A DNA stretch of 64,000 bases from Cinchona pubescens (taxonomy: Eukaryota > Streptophyta > Magnoliopsida > Gentianales > Rubiaceae), in contig JANKKI010000562.1 of NCBI GenBank assembly GCA_025175665.1, positions 62,001-126,000 of the forward strand. The letters are read 5' to 3'. Position 1 is the stretch's first letter; every line of letters starts with the position of its first letter. The notes below the pieces were generated by a model. The model was not told the DNA's origin, ran no database searches, and saw nothing but the letters and a program-made list of their open reading frames with translations. Positions 1 to 10,957 of the stretch are shown here, in pieces. Position numbers and translations under genes: made by a program.

Positions 1-901
1 ACAAAAGAATATGAAGAAGAGGATCTGAACCCTAGAACAATGTATGGGATTTGGGCTCAATAAAAGAATGAGCCGTCACATTTCATCTATTGACTGCACC
101 TGCCAAACTTCCTCCCGTACCCCTTTTGCGTCACAAATCAAGGCCAAAACATCCTTCACTTGCCTGTAAACCTGTGCTTCTACCCTCTATCTAAGGTGCA
201 ATCCTAATAAAGGGAGAGGATATTGCAAATGCAGCTACAGTAATAAGAAACAAAGGCAGAAAAGATGAATCCAAAAGAAAAAACAAAAATTCAGAGGATT
301 CAATAGCTTGAAAATGGGGTGGCCCAGGCTGTGGGTGGGCGGGGACGGACATGCACCCCCAGCCAACCCATAGAAGGGAAAGCAAAGCATCTACTTTTCC
401 ATGAGTAAAATCATGCCTACTCCGGATAGAATCAAGGGTGGATGAATGATGAAGTTCAACTGTTCAAATTTGTATAAAATCTTCCATTGTTAAGTAACCT
501 GCACTGGATACTAAATGTTTTCTCAACATCTCATTGGTAGCCCACAAACAGCAACACTACTGTGGTTGGGACACAATACCTCCTATGAGAAAGCCAAAAA
601 GCCCCGCCCCTTAACACTGGAAGATTTTCTCCTTTTCTGCAAATGAGTTGAATTCATAATTGCCCAAAAGAGCCACTTGCTTAAAAACGCAACAACATCC
701 AGAGAGTTGAAAGTCGGCACCGGTCTTAATAAGATTATTCAAACATCTCAAGAACCTACTTAAAATATAAAAATCAAAATAAAAAGGCCCAAATGAGCAA
801 CCATAATGCAGCATTTTCTCTCTCTCTGTTTTTTTTTTTTTTTTTGGTAGGTGGAGTGAGAGGAGACTCATGAAGCAGGATATCTGCCCCACATAACTGA
901 C
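1..901. other. Flank 3' of the last visible BMS1 exon, no exon recognised
   Basis: The minus strand should hold the remaining BMS1 exons (the rest of the C-terminal RIBIOP_C domain, about 300 residues). I translated the stretch and found nothing resembling them, so they lie before base 1 or have been lost. A T-rich run at about 828-845 and a purine/pyrimidine tract are the only notable features. This is most simply intron. Confidence 0.5.
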
Positions 902-3900
902 CTGCATGTATCCAACACTTTCCTCCCCGAGTCCAAGTCCTCCAACAAGAATAGGATGTGAAGGATCAAAGTATTCAACCATTTCGCATGGTACACCCTG
1001 AATTTCCAGCCTAAGATAAGTTCCTGTTCTATAACCTTCTATCTCCACACGAGTGTCCTCATCAAGTTCATTAAGCTCAGCTATGTTCAGTTGTTTCTGT
1101 AGCTCAGATCCCTGCCTTCATCTACACAAATATACCAAGAGCAACTCAGTTTACTTTGGTGAATTGAATGAAAAGAAAAATAAAAGAGGTCAGAAATTGA
1201 TCACCTTATCAAAGAACCCAGAACCATTAGAATTGGCCACGTTTAAACTTGGAGCTAATTGTGTCATCATTCACTTCATTGGGAGAATCAGACCCATTAA
1301 ATGTAAATTGGAATTAAGGCAAATTATATTTTTTGAGATTATGATGGTCTCAAGCAACAAGTGAGAAACAAATCGTGCTGACTAGAAATTGCAAAGCATA
1401 TGACCACATCAATAAAGCTTCTCATGCAAGATAACACAAGACATAATTCAAAGATATTGCAGTCAACCCAAAAGAACATGCAGGATATTTTAGTGCACAA
1501 CTTTTATCCTAATCCTCGTATCCGCAAACATGAGATACCACAATTACATATACACATACGCATATAAAGAGAGAAATCAACAACAAAAAACAGAAATTTT
1601 CTTCTGAACAAGGATATTCAGCATCAAACTTTGCACGAAGTGCAAGCTTTTTAAGCCTCCGCTCCTCATTTGCCAAATTCTCATCCTTCTTGCTCAGATC
1701 ACGTTTAACGACATCAACTCCTTGACCACTCTCATACCTCTGGCCTGTTTCCAAGTCCTCAAATTCACCAAAAACAGCACCATCCTCATCTTCATCAATA
1801 GCTTCCGATACTTGACCTCTACGAGCCGCCTTTGACCAATCTCCTGTAACAAAACGGTCACGAATGTTTTCTATCATTTCTTCGTCCTTTCCAATTTTTA
1901 CCACTTGGTATGGTGAACTTGGAGCAATCCTCCACATCTGCATCACCAACATCGAATCCTTCCCTTGATTTCTACATTTAATCCGTCAACGAAACTATTA
2001 GAATGGCCAAGTATAATACTAACAATAGCATTTTATCCACAATAGGAAATGAACTTGGACCATTATTTAAGATTACTGATCGTTAAACAATGGACACCGA
2101 TCTAGATGTGATTGATATTTTTGTCTTTTTACATCACATCAACTAACAAACCTTGTTTCCCTCTCCCTTTGGCTTAAAGAATTCGTCGTATATATCTAGA
2201 TCTTCATCAACACTGCCATTGACAGAAGCAGTAGCCATAGTTGCAGATTTCCCATATACAAGTTGCATAAGATTCGTATTCTGTCTTGAAGCAGTCCTCT
2301 CTACCAAAGATTCTTTCCATTTCGAAGCATTTCCAATCTCAACTTCTACAAGTTGCCAAAGTCCACAAAGTTTCATAATTACCCATAGACGGTTAAATAC
2401 ATTAAACCCCCTTAAGGTTTGGGCTGTTTTGCACAAAACCCCCTAACGTTATTTTTTTCTCACTTTGCCCCTTTGACTAACAGTCAAATGTATCTCTGCC
2501 GTTAGTTTTTTCAAAAAGACAAATTTACCCCTAAAGATCAATTGCAGTAAACCCTCTTAAGGTTTAAGAGAAATTTCACTTTACCCTCAGGTAAGTTTTG
2601 TAGCATTTAATACATTGGAATAAAAATAAAATTCAATAATATTATCAATATTGTTAAAAATAATAATATGCTCCAAATTAATTACTAATATTCTAATTCT
2701 CGAATTATACTTTCTTTAATATTTAAAATTTAAAAATACGATGAAATAATTAATTTTAAAACTTTTGATGAATTATTAAAGGTATTTCATCTAAATTATT
2801 TTAATTTAAGTTTTTATTTATATGATAAAGTATTAACAAAGGAAAAGAGTAAGAAGAAGATAATTTTGAATAAACATAAAGAAAAGAGAAAAGGAATCTA
2901 GATGTGTATAAGAGAAATTTTTAGCCATTTAACTTTCTCTTAACAAGTATTTTTAAAGAATCACTGGTGTTGGTAGACATCATTATATATTTAGTTATTT
3001 TAATAATATTTTTATATTGATTAATGACTAAAGTAGGTTAATTGATACACAACTTGAATTAGGGACTACAATGACAAATATAATAATTTTAAGGGGTTAA
3101 TTTTATATATTCTTGTAGTGTCCAGGGGTAAAATTTCTTTTTTGACTTTTTAGTAGTCCAATTGTTGATGGAAGGGGCAAACTGAGAAAAAAATAAAGTT
3201 AGGGGGTTTAGTGCAAAACAGCCCAAACCTTAAGGGGGTTTAATGTATTTAACCCTTACCCATATGCCAAAAAGCATAAATGAAAACCAAAATGAAAAAA
3301 ATAAAAACACAGAGCACAAGCATAGACAATAATACTGGGGGCTACTAATCATACCAGCTTGACTAAGATGATCTTCATCTTCATCCAAAAACTGAGAATG
3401 AGACAAAGAACTTGCATCTACAGCATCATCCTCATCAGAATCCTGCATTGAAGTAAAAAAGGAGCATGAGCAAAAAAGCACAAGGCTGTAACATATGATT
3501 TCATCTTCATGCTAAAACCCCTATAAGAATCTGAAAAAAGTACATGTCTGAAATTTAGTTAGATAAAGAAGTGAAACTAGTAGATGATTCAACTAAAGAA
3601 ATAGTCAATAATCTATCATGATAAAGTGAGAAAGAGACGCAACAAAGTTACCTTTAAATCATCTATATCAGTGCCATCTCCAAAAACAGCTCTTCTCCTC
3701 ATCCTCCCTTCATGGAAATCAATCTGGTCAAAAAATTTGTTTTTGGAAGGACTCTGCTTCTTTGATACAATATTATCCTCTTCGTCAGAACTATCATCTG
3801 ACAGTTCTGTTGTTAAATGCATCCTTCTGTAGAGTTTTCTCATCATCTGAAGAATCTGAACCATGAATATCTTCAGAATCATTGTCAACATCAGAGCTGT

Positions 3901-6900
3901 CATCCATAGCTTCTGCTGCAGACTGGTATTGTTCCATAGGTTCCATATTCTCAATATGCTTTGAAGAGCCACGGGCTTATCTCTTGAATCACTTTGATTA
4001 TCTAATAGCATATTAGGTTTCTTTCCAAAAAGTGAGATAAAACTCTTTTCTAACTTCTCATCAATTGAATATTTAGTATTCTGGAGTGATTTGACCAAAA
4101 CTTCACCAACATCATGGTCCTTTCCTGTTATAGAAGAAAATCGCCACTTATGTTAAAAAATAAATAAATAAAATAAAATAGAACAAATTTCCAAGAAGGA
4201 AATTTCTAAGAAATACTAATGCTTCAGAGTTTTCATTATGAAGTGTCAATAATTCTTCTCTTTATCAGACAAAGGGGAAACAAGAAGAGACAGGGGAGGC
4301 AGACAGACACCGGATAATGGAGAAAGATTAGATGCGACTCATAGAGGGGAGAAGAGGGGGAGGATAAAGATGTTGTATGTGAGGAATATTAAGTTAGACA
4401 GGGCAGATCAAAACTTTACTCCTACTCTTCCTATCACCTTGAATCCAATGTTACAAACACATTAGCAGATACATCTGCAACTATAGGTGTTTAAATGTGT
4501 GAGCTCATAAATGCATATACATTCACCGGCTCTACATTTGGGAGACCAAAAAATCTGCTTCCCTTAAGCACACTCGCAAAACAATACCTTCATTAGTTAT
4601 TATTCTAATAAAACACCACAGTAGATGGGAAAATTTTTTAGAAGAAGAGGGAAATTCACATGGCTTTTTCTTGCTTGAAGAAAGCAGGCTCCATTGAGGG
4701 AGGGAATTTATAGAACATAACATATGAATATTATCATTTCCAATGCAAAAGAAGAGAAAGGAACAAGATGAAATGGGAACTTCAAACCTTTTCGGCCAAC
4801 TCCATCATTTGCATTCTCATCTTTAGAAAACAAGGTTTGTCTCTTAAACCTTAAGAGGGTTTACTGCAATTGCATCTTTGTAAGGTAACTGTTAGTTATT
4901 TTGATAAAGAGTGTGTGTGTGTGTCATATATATATACATAGACACAGAGAGAGAGAGAGAGATCAAAGCTACAGGGTTTTTTGTGTACCTTGGATCCCTT
5001 CTTCAAATTACAACCCCGTAAATAACCATACAAAGTGATATTTCTGCATCACACTTGTTATCCATCTGCACTTTTTCTGGAGCAGTTACATCTTCAAATC
5101 GATCTACCAAGATATAGGGATGAGAAAGTCGCCATGATAACGGTGGAAACTTCATAACAGAAATAAATCGTGCGAGATTGTGAATCTCACGCTTGGAATA
5201 CCTGTTCATCAAAAATGGAAATGGAAAAAGAAGGTATTCGGTAGTATGTGACTCTCAGATAAGACAAAGAAAAACATGAAGTCAGGCACTTACTTCCCAT
5301 GAATAAGACCAGATAAATAGAATAGCTTAGCTCCATCATATATCTCAGTCCAGAATCGATGCTTAAGTCGCTGCTTTGTTTTTTTAAGTTTCTTTACATC
5401 CTTGAACTTATCCAAGTGTGTGAGAACACCCATAACTTTAGGGAATCCATGATTTTGCAATATGTTAAGGAATTCAAAAGTTTCCTACATCCAAAAAGGG
5501 AAATCAAATATGATCACAACACGATCTAGATTTACTAAAGGTGAGCACAGAAAGCTTCTATCCCAGCTTTGAAGTGCAAAAATGAATTTATTGACAGCTG
5601 GAGACATGTAATTAAGGTGGAGACGTGTATATAAATCACAAGAAGATACATCTGCCCACGCTCATCATATAGAAACATGAAATGATTCTGAACAATACAA
5701 GATTATATCCAAGATCACCCAATTTCTAGGTTCAAAAACCAGATATCCTTTGAAAAATAATTGTCAGAAAACTAAGGGCTTGTTTTCAACAGCTTAAAAT
5801 AAACTATAAGCAACTTATTTGGAACTGAAAGGAGCTGATTTTGAAAAGCAGCCTTAAGTTGCTTTTAGAAACAGCTTTTAGCCTTCCAAAATATGAACAG
5901 ACAGAAACCAGTTCTTTTCAGCAGATTTTCAAATTTAACTTCTTTTTTTTTCCAATTTCAATAAGCTGCTTATAGCTTTTTTTGAAGTTGTTTAGAATGA
6001 ACCTTAATCATCTCTTACAGAATAACAAATTAACTCACCATTTCAAATCCATAGCTTCCATCAATCAGAAGTAATGCTAGATCAGCAACCTTTGCAGCAT
6101 CAATCATGCCATTAATATCATTAGGACATTCCACAAACTGCAGTCGTCTTTGCTTACCTATACGACCAAAAATTATAAGGCCATAGGTCACTCAACAAAC
6201 TATGCTGAAAAGGAGAACCATTCAGAGACTATAGACATCTACTATAGCAACATAAATTTAGTGGACTAAAAGGAAGAAGGAAAAACTGTTTCCAACAATC
6301 TTTTTCTATTTTCTCTCCTAAACAGAAATTAAGCCTAGCACTAGAATAAGAAAAAGCCATTTAGTGTGTATTCACTTGTTTCACCCATAAGTCATATTCT
6401 CGTTCTTTTTAATTTTCTCAATAAACATAGTTTAACAAAACAAAATTATACAGTTCCCATCACTTGATATTTGTTCCCCAAATTTGTATCCGACCTAAGT
6501 GAACTCTTCTGGGAATTGATCAAGTCTCACTTACCAATAGCAAAGCCACTATAGTTCCTCATTTCAAAGTATTTAATTTCAATCTTATCTTTCTCACTTA
6601 GCAGAAAAACCACAGCATATCTCCGACTATGTGAAAGTTCTCCAAATTCACACAAATTCCAAGGAGAAGATGAACATCTATAAAGGCAAAAGGCATGTTA
6701 GCCAAAAAAGATCTCATTTTCCTCTCTAAATGGCCCCAGGTCCACAACACCCTTCAATCCTCAAAGACGATTGTTTCAAAGAATGATAAACCATATATGT
6801 ACTGAACCTGAGACAATGGTAATGGGCCCTCGAACTTCAGGCAAATTATGCTTGGTATAATGCTTTACTAGCGACTTTATCACCAGTGACTTTCCGACCT

Positions 6901-7718
6901 ACAAATACACAGAGAAATTACAAGAATTCTCAGCTCCCAAAAGAACTCCATATATTTAAAAAATAAAAAATAAATAAAAAAAAACAACAACAACAACAAT
7001 AATAAACAAAAAAATAACGTTGTCTAAAACAAGAACTTTCCATCCTCCAAAGCAAAGTAAATCTATAATTGAAGCAAAAAAGTTCAACAAATTGTCAACC
7101 AAAAAAAAATAAAAAAAAATAATAATAAAAACAGAATTCATAAACCAATCAAGTAAATAAATAAAGAGGCCCCAACAAAAATCTACAAAAAAAAAATGTA
7201 AACCACCATACATTACATTCCAAAATTTTCACCTTGTTCACCTAATAAAATCAATTGAAACAAAAAATAATCAATCTATGACCTTATACACATCTACAAC
7301 AACAACAAAGGATGTGATCTCTCTCTGTCTCTCTGTGTCAATCTAATGTATTCCTATATGAAGCCATTCTGCTCCTTCTCCGTCGCCCTCGCTTGCAGCC
7401 GCTTTGCTTTCACAGTTGAATTAAATGCAAATGCCTATTCCACATCACATATTCAAGCTCCCATTAATCCCAAAATTCACCAAGAAATCCTTTTGCAAAT
7501 TCATCTCTATATAATCCAAAAAAGAGTAAAAAGAGACAACCTTGGGATTATGCTGGCGCTGATTTTGGGTATTGTCTTCAGGAATCGGAGGCGGCGGCGG
7601 CGGCGGCAGAGGCGCGGCTCTTTTTACTGGACTTGAACTTCTTCTTTGCCGACGGACCGGCCTGGCGAGACCGATGGGACTTGTGGGACTGTTGTTGCGT
7701 CCCACTATCGATTGCCAT
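902..7718 (-). CDS. BMS1: BMS1, ribosome biogenesis GTPase (partial, with missing pieces)
   Basis: Nucleolar GTPase that works with Rcl1 and the U3 snoRNP in 40S subunit maturation (family knowledge). Exons read on the minus strand: 7718-7541, 7433-about 7369, 6898-6808, 6157-6039, 5484-5294, 5201-4989, 4820-4788, 4124-3652, 3442-3355, 2345-2152, 1971-about 1625, about 1305-1205 and 1111-902. Most have GT/AG borders and matching phases. Visible motifs: SHKSHRSRQAGPSAKKK at the N-terminus, the second half of the P-loop (VGKS, 6898), VECPND, THLDKF (G4), AARP2CN-type sequence (SKREIHNLARF), an acidic middle, FVTGDWSKAA, and the start of RIBIOP_C (EGYRTGTYLRL). Odd points: the end of exon 2, with the first half of the P-loop, is absent. 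One whole exon is absent between 4989 and 4820. Frameshifts fall near 7600, 5048, 3960, 3815, 1888 and 1231. The C-terminal third is outside the window. Identity is certain, integrity is not. Confidence 0.93.
2388..3255. mobile_element. MULE-type MITE with long TIRs and 9-bp TSD
   Basis: An 868-bp AT-rich element lies in a BMS1 intron. Its ends are near-perfect inverted repeats of about 80 bp, each containing TTAAATACATTAAACCCCCT. It is flanked on both sides by the identical 9-mer TTACCCATA (2379-2387 and 3256-3264), the duplication length typical of Mutator-like elements. No transposase is encoded, so it is non-autonomous. It ends only about 40 bp from the acceptor of the exon starting at 2345. 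Confidence 0.9.
2900..2915. other. Nextera mosaic-end remnant
   Basis: AGATGTGTATAAGAGA, 16 exact bases preceded by TCT as in the junction, inside the MULE MITE. Confidence 0.85.
4840..4872. repeat. 33-bp fragment identical to the MULE MITE interior, inverted
   Basis: These 33 bases are the exact reverse complement of 2539-2571 inside the MULE MITE. The fragment sits where a BMS1 exon is expected and missing. No TIR or target duplication is visible around it. Confidence 0.7.
4909..4963. repeat. Compound microsatellite (GT)n-(TA)n-(GA)n
   Basis: GT, TA and GA dinucleotide tracts follow one another within about 55 bases, in the short gap that replaces the missing BMS1 exon. Such tracts commonly break short-read assemblies. 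Confidence 0.85.
5772..6004. mobile_element. Short MITE in a BMS1 intron
   Basis: About 230 bp whose ends are imperfect inverted repeats of about 45 bp. The left end reads GGGCTTGTTTTCAACAGC and the right end carries AGCTATAAGCAGCTTATT on the other strand. The 'aagcagctt' theme recurs inside. The style resembles hAT-like plant MITEs. I could not fix a target duplication. Confidence 0.55.
7283..7295. other. Partial Nextera mosaic end at the broken BMS1 exon 2
   Basis: CTTATACACATCT, 13 exact bases of the reverse mosaic end. It lies about 75 bases from where BMS1 exon 2 loses similarity to the family. Confidence 0.65.
7586..7612. repeat. GCC/GGC trinucleotide repeat in BMS1 exon 1
   Basis: Six or more GCC units encode a run of alanines in the reading frame opened at 7718. 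That frame then stops at 7580-7578. The conserved HNPK sequence at the exon end lies in another frame, so an indel near this repeat shifts the frame. Confidence 0.8.
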
Positions 7719-7846
7719 GGTTAGGGACAGGGTTTTATTAGGAGAAAAATTATGGGGGAGAAGAATTTCAGATAAGGGAAATTTTCTAGGGTTTACTGAA
7801 TTTGATTTCGGGGGTTTTGAGAATTTGGGATTTTTGTATTCTCCGC

Positions 7847-7987
7847 CGTATTGGCAGTGGTGGCTTTGCCTCTGTGGTTGAGGAAGGAGAAGGGAAGTGA
7901 GGGGTTTAAGGGGGGGGCGTATTGGCAGTGGTGGCTTTGCCTGTGTGGTTGAGGAAGGAGAAGGGAAGTGAGGGGTTTAGGGGGTAG
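7847..7987. repeat. 71-bp tandem duplication upstream of BMS1
   Basis: Two nearly identical 71-bp units lie back to back, each containing ATTGGCAGTGGTGGCTTTGC and ending in a G-rich stretch. They start about 130 bp upstream of the BMS1 start codon, so they probably fall in its promoter or 5' UTR. Confidence 0.85.
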
Positions 7988-8957
7988 GACTGTGAATGGG
8001 TTGGGCCGATCCAACTCGGTCCATCTAATCTGACAAATAAAGGATCGAGTCAGGTCGGATCGCATCAGCTCAAGTGGAGTCTATTGTATTAAATTGAGTC
8101 GAGATGAGGTTGACTTAAATATTAAATCCTATTTAAATGTGAGTCCAATTGAATTTCACAAGTTTCAACTCGAATAAAACCGACCCTAATAAATAAATAA
8201 ATATATATATAAATACTCTATACTGATTAATATATTAATAAGCAAACTCTAATCCTGATAGTTATAATAATTTATTTGAAGTACTATTTTTTTAACTTTT
8301 ATATATGCAGATATTATTAATTCTTGAGAAAGTATTGTTTTTCATACTTTAGTTGTTTGTGTTGACATTTAAGATATTCTTTTTATATTTTATTTCTTAA
8401 TTTCTTAACTTTCAATAATGTATGTACTGTGAGTTTAGGCCAACCTGATTAAAGTTTAAAACCCAAATAATTTTGTTAGTCAAATATGAGTAGTATATAT
8501 GTGAGTTTAGTTTAACTCGATTAAATCTCGCAATTGGACTAATTTTGTGAATTGAGTTTGGATTTTACAAAACTCAACTCATAAAATCCCAGTAGAAGAT
8601 TGTGATGGAAGTAGACAGGATTCGTTTGATAAGGTTCAACTTTTGGGATGAATTTTATTTTGGCCCCTAGAAAATTAAAAAAGTTTCAATTTCATTGGTG
8701 TCCAAACAATAAAAAATTGCCAATTTTTTATTTTAAAATTATGGTAGGCATCCCATAGTGTGACAGTTAATTGTAGTGTTGCCAGCCAAAAGGGATAATA
8801 TACATATTCACCTTCTTTGATTTATTATTGGCCGGTTATTCAAGATTTCAAATATAACGAACATGAGAGTTTTGCGCTTATGGACTCAATCCAACACTTT
8901 ACGGTACAAACTTACAACAGCCATGCACCACCTATGCTTGCGTCCCTGATGGATATA
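7988..8957. other. AT-rich intergenic DNA, no gene seen
   Basis: I see no coding exon. The first part (8000-8600) has repeated motifs such as AACTCGA and GAGTTTAG, reminiscent of a decayed non-autonomous transposon, but I could not pair its ends. Confidence 0.5.
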
Positions 8958-9059
8958 AAAAATGACACACCAATGACAAGTTGACACATAGCCAATATGT
9001 ATGATATGTAATAGACTTGTTAAGAGCAATTATGTAAATTAGGCTATAAAATTTGATTG
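8958..9059 (+). repeat. LTR-like fragment, direct match to 36,674-36,774
   Basis: About 100 bases containing ATGACAAGTTGACAC and AAATTAGGCTA recur in the same orientation at 36,674-36,774, where they begin just after a TGTTGAC terminus. I interpret both as pieces of one LTR family of Tat-like elements. Only part of the LTR is present here. A 12-base adapter match lies just downstream, at 9103-9114. Confidence 0.6.
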
Positions 9060-9589
9060 TTCATAATTCTGTTGAATTATGGCCCGAGGGATTGACAAAG
9101 ATCTGTCTCTTATAAAAAGAAGAAGCACAATAAATTCGAGAGCAAAACTTACGAATCCATACCCCAAGCTCCCATGTAGCAAGAAATGGAAGTATCTTAG
9201 AAAGAGGAGTCCCATCAAAGAAAGGAGTACTGCGATTCCTCTCGGACAATTTCCATGCATTTAAAACTTTTGCTAAAAATCAACAGTGGCCTCAAACTAC
9301 AAATCAACGTAACCAAAGGGCTGTTAATGAGAAAACCGCACAAGCAACTCACACCGTCAAGTGCAAGCTTTAGTGTTCACTCCTAAACGGGAAGGATCGG
9401 TCTTCAAATGAATTGGTTGCACCCCAAGAGGAAAGTTGAGCCCATCACCAGCTCGATAGCCAACAAGGAAGCTCTTATGGCCAAGAAGAAGCTACGAGTT
9501 TAGGACCTCTTGAGAAACAACACAGTTGCTGTAATTGACCTCATCACCACTGATATGGATCCAGTCATCTTGTCCATACAAATGAAGCC

Positions 9590-10957
9590 AATTCCCTGAA
9601 CTTCAAATAGCCTAATCTTGATTCTTATAAGGTACTCCCATGTTTCTGTGGTTACAAAACTCTTTGGTTTCTAAGAGACATCACGTAGAGCAAGCTCTTC
9701 GCCATGATGCTAAGAGAGTCGACCCAAAAATGGTTCGAAGAATTGCCCCTCAATTCGATCAATTCGTTTTCCAATCTTACTAAGAAATTCTTATGTCACT
9801 TTATGAGCCGATAGATGATCCAGAGGGAGGCATCACATCTCTTAAACAGATCCGACAGAAGCAGAGGAATCATTAAAGCAATATACTAGGTGTTTCAACA
9901 ATTATGTTGTCCTTGTTCGGAACTCGGATAAAGCACTCTTGATTGCAGCCTTTTTGAGTGGCATCAAAGACAAGATCATTTAATACTGAGATGGCTTCTA
10001 AGATATATAAAACCTTCAGTCAGCTTTCGCAGCGTATGGATAACTACATTTGAGAAGAGGAATCAAATCAGACCAAAAGAAACCTGAACTACCCAAAAGA
10101 CAAAGGTGAGAAGTCAACTGAACGCGCTCCCAAACAGAGACAAGCTGACAAGAGGCAGCGAAGGAAAGAGCAATCATCTTACTCTTAAAATAACCTAAAT
10201 GCTCATCAAAATACCCTGTCAGGACGTGTCACGTTCCCTTGAACTAACAATCTCAAAAAAGAAAAGACTAGAGTCCTGCCCGATGAGGATTTCACACCCC
10301 TTAACACCTCCCAAAAAGAGATCTTGTGAGGATCTGCAATAATGGGATATTACAGTCGCTGTGCCGAACAATTCAAACATAACAAACGACGACGTCAACT
10401 TGATTAGAACAACAATATACCTTCTCGGCCCTACTACGATAGAAATTAGAATCAAAGGGCCAATGACTGATGAGGTCCATCTTGCAATAATGATGACGTG
10501 GCTAGAGTTATACAGAGTATCACCGACGGAAGTACCAACGGCAATTCCAAAAACACAAGAAAATGTTACACACAATCAATTCCTCCTGAGAGGTTATCCT
10601 CAAAAACCTCAGACATATCTAAATATTTTACAAACAATGACCAGTGCCCATTCAGTACCCCATGCCGATCTAGTCACGATTCATGCGAAAGTTGGAGACT
10701 TTAGAGTTCATAAGGATTCTTCATTGAAGTCAACCTCATCTCGACTCAATTTACTACATGCTTGGGAGAAGATGGGCATTAGCAATAAGCATATCCAGCT
10801 CGCCCAAAGCCCTCTTATCGGCTTTACACCTGATTCGATCAATGCGAAAGGGTCTATCACTCTGCCCTTGATTTTTGGAGAGCCTTCCTATTGCCGAACA
10901 GAAATGATCAACTTCATGCTAGTCAGGGGAGCTTCCTCCTATAATATGATACTGGGG
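9590..10957 (+). mobile_element. Ty3/gypsy (Tat-like) gag and protease remnant
   Basis: Gag is readable in broken frames near 9650-9960: QKWFEELPLNSINSFSNLTK matches the retrotransposon gag core, followed by DKALLIAAFLSGIKDK. A long open frame at 10,361-10,960 ends with protease-domain sequence (DLVTIHAKVGDFRVHK, then SPLIGFTPDSINAKGSITLP, ending NMILG). The catalytic DTGSS motif of the lineage is degraded to DSSLKSTSS. The domain is cut off immediately after NMILG, where another element's LTR begins at 10,958. Matching pol sequence resumes only at about 25.3 kb, so this looks like one element split by a nested insertion. There are many stops outside the open frame, so it is a dead copy. Confidence 0.8.

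Noticed and set aside
7445..7705. Pro-rich reading of BMS1 exon 1 as a separate small protein
   Set aside because: It is the GCC repeat read in the shifted frame. The correct frame gives the BMS1 N-terminus.
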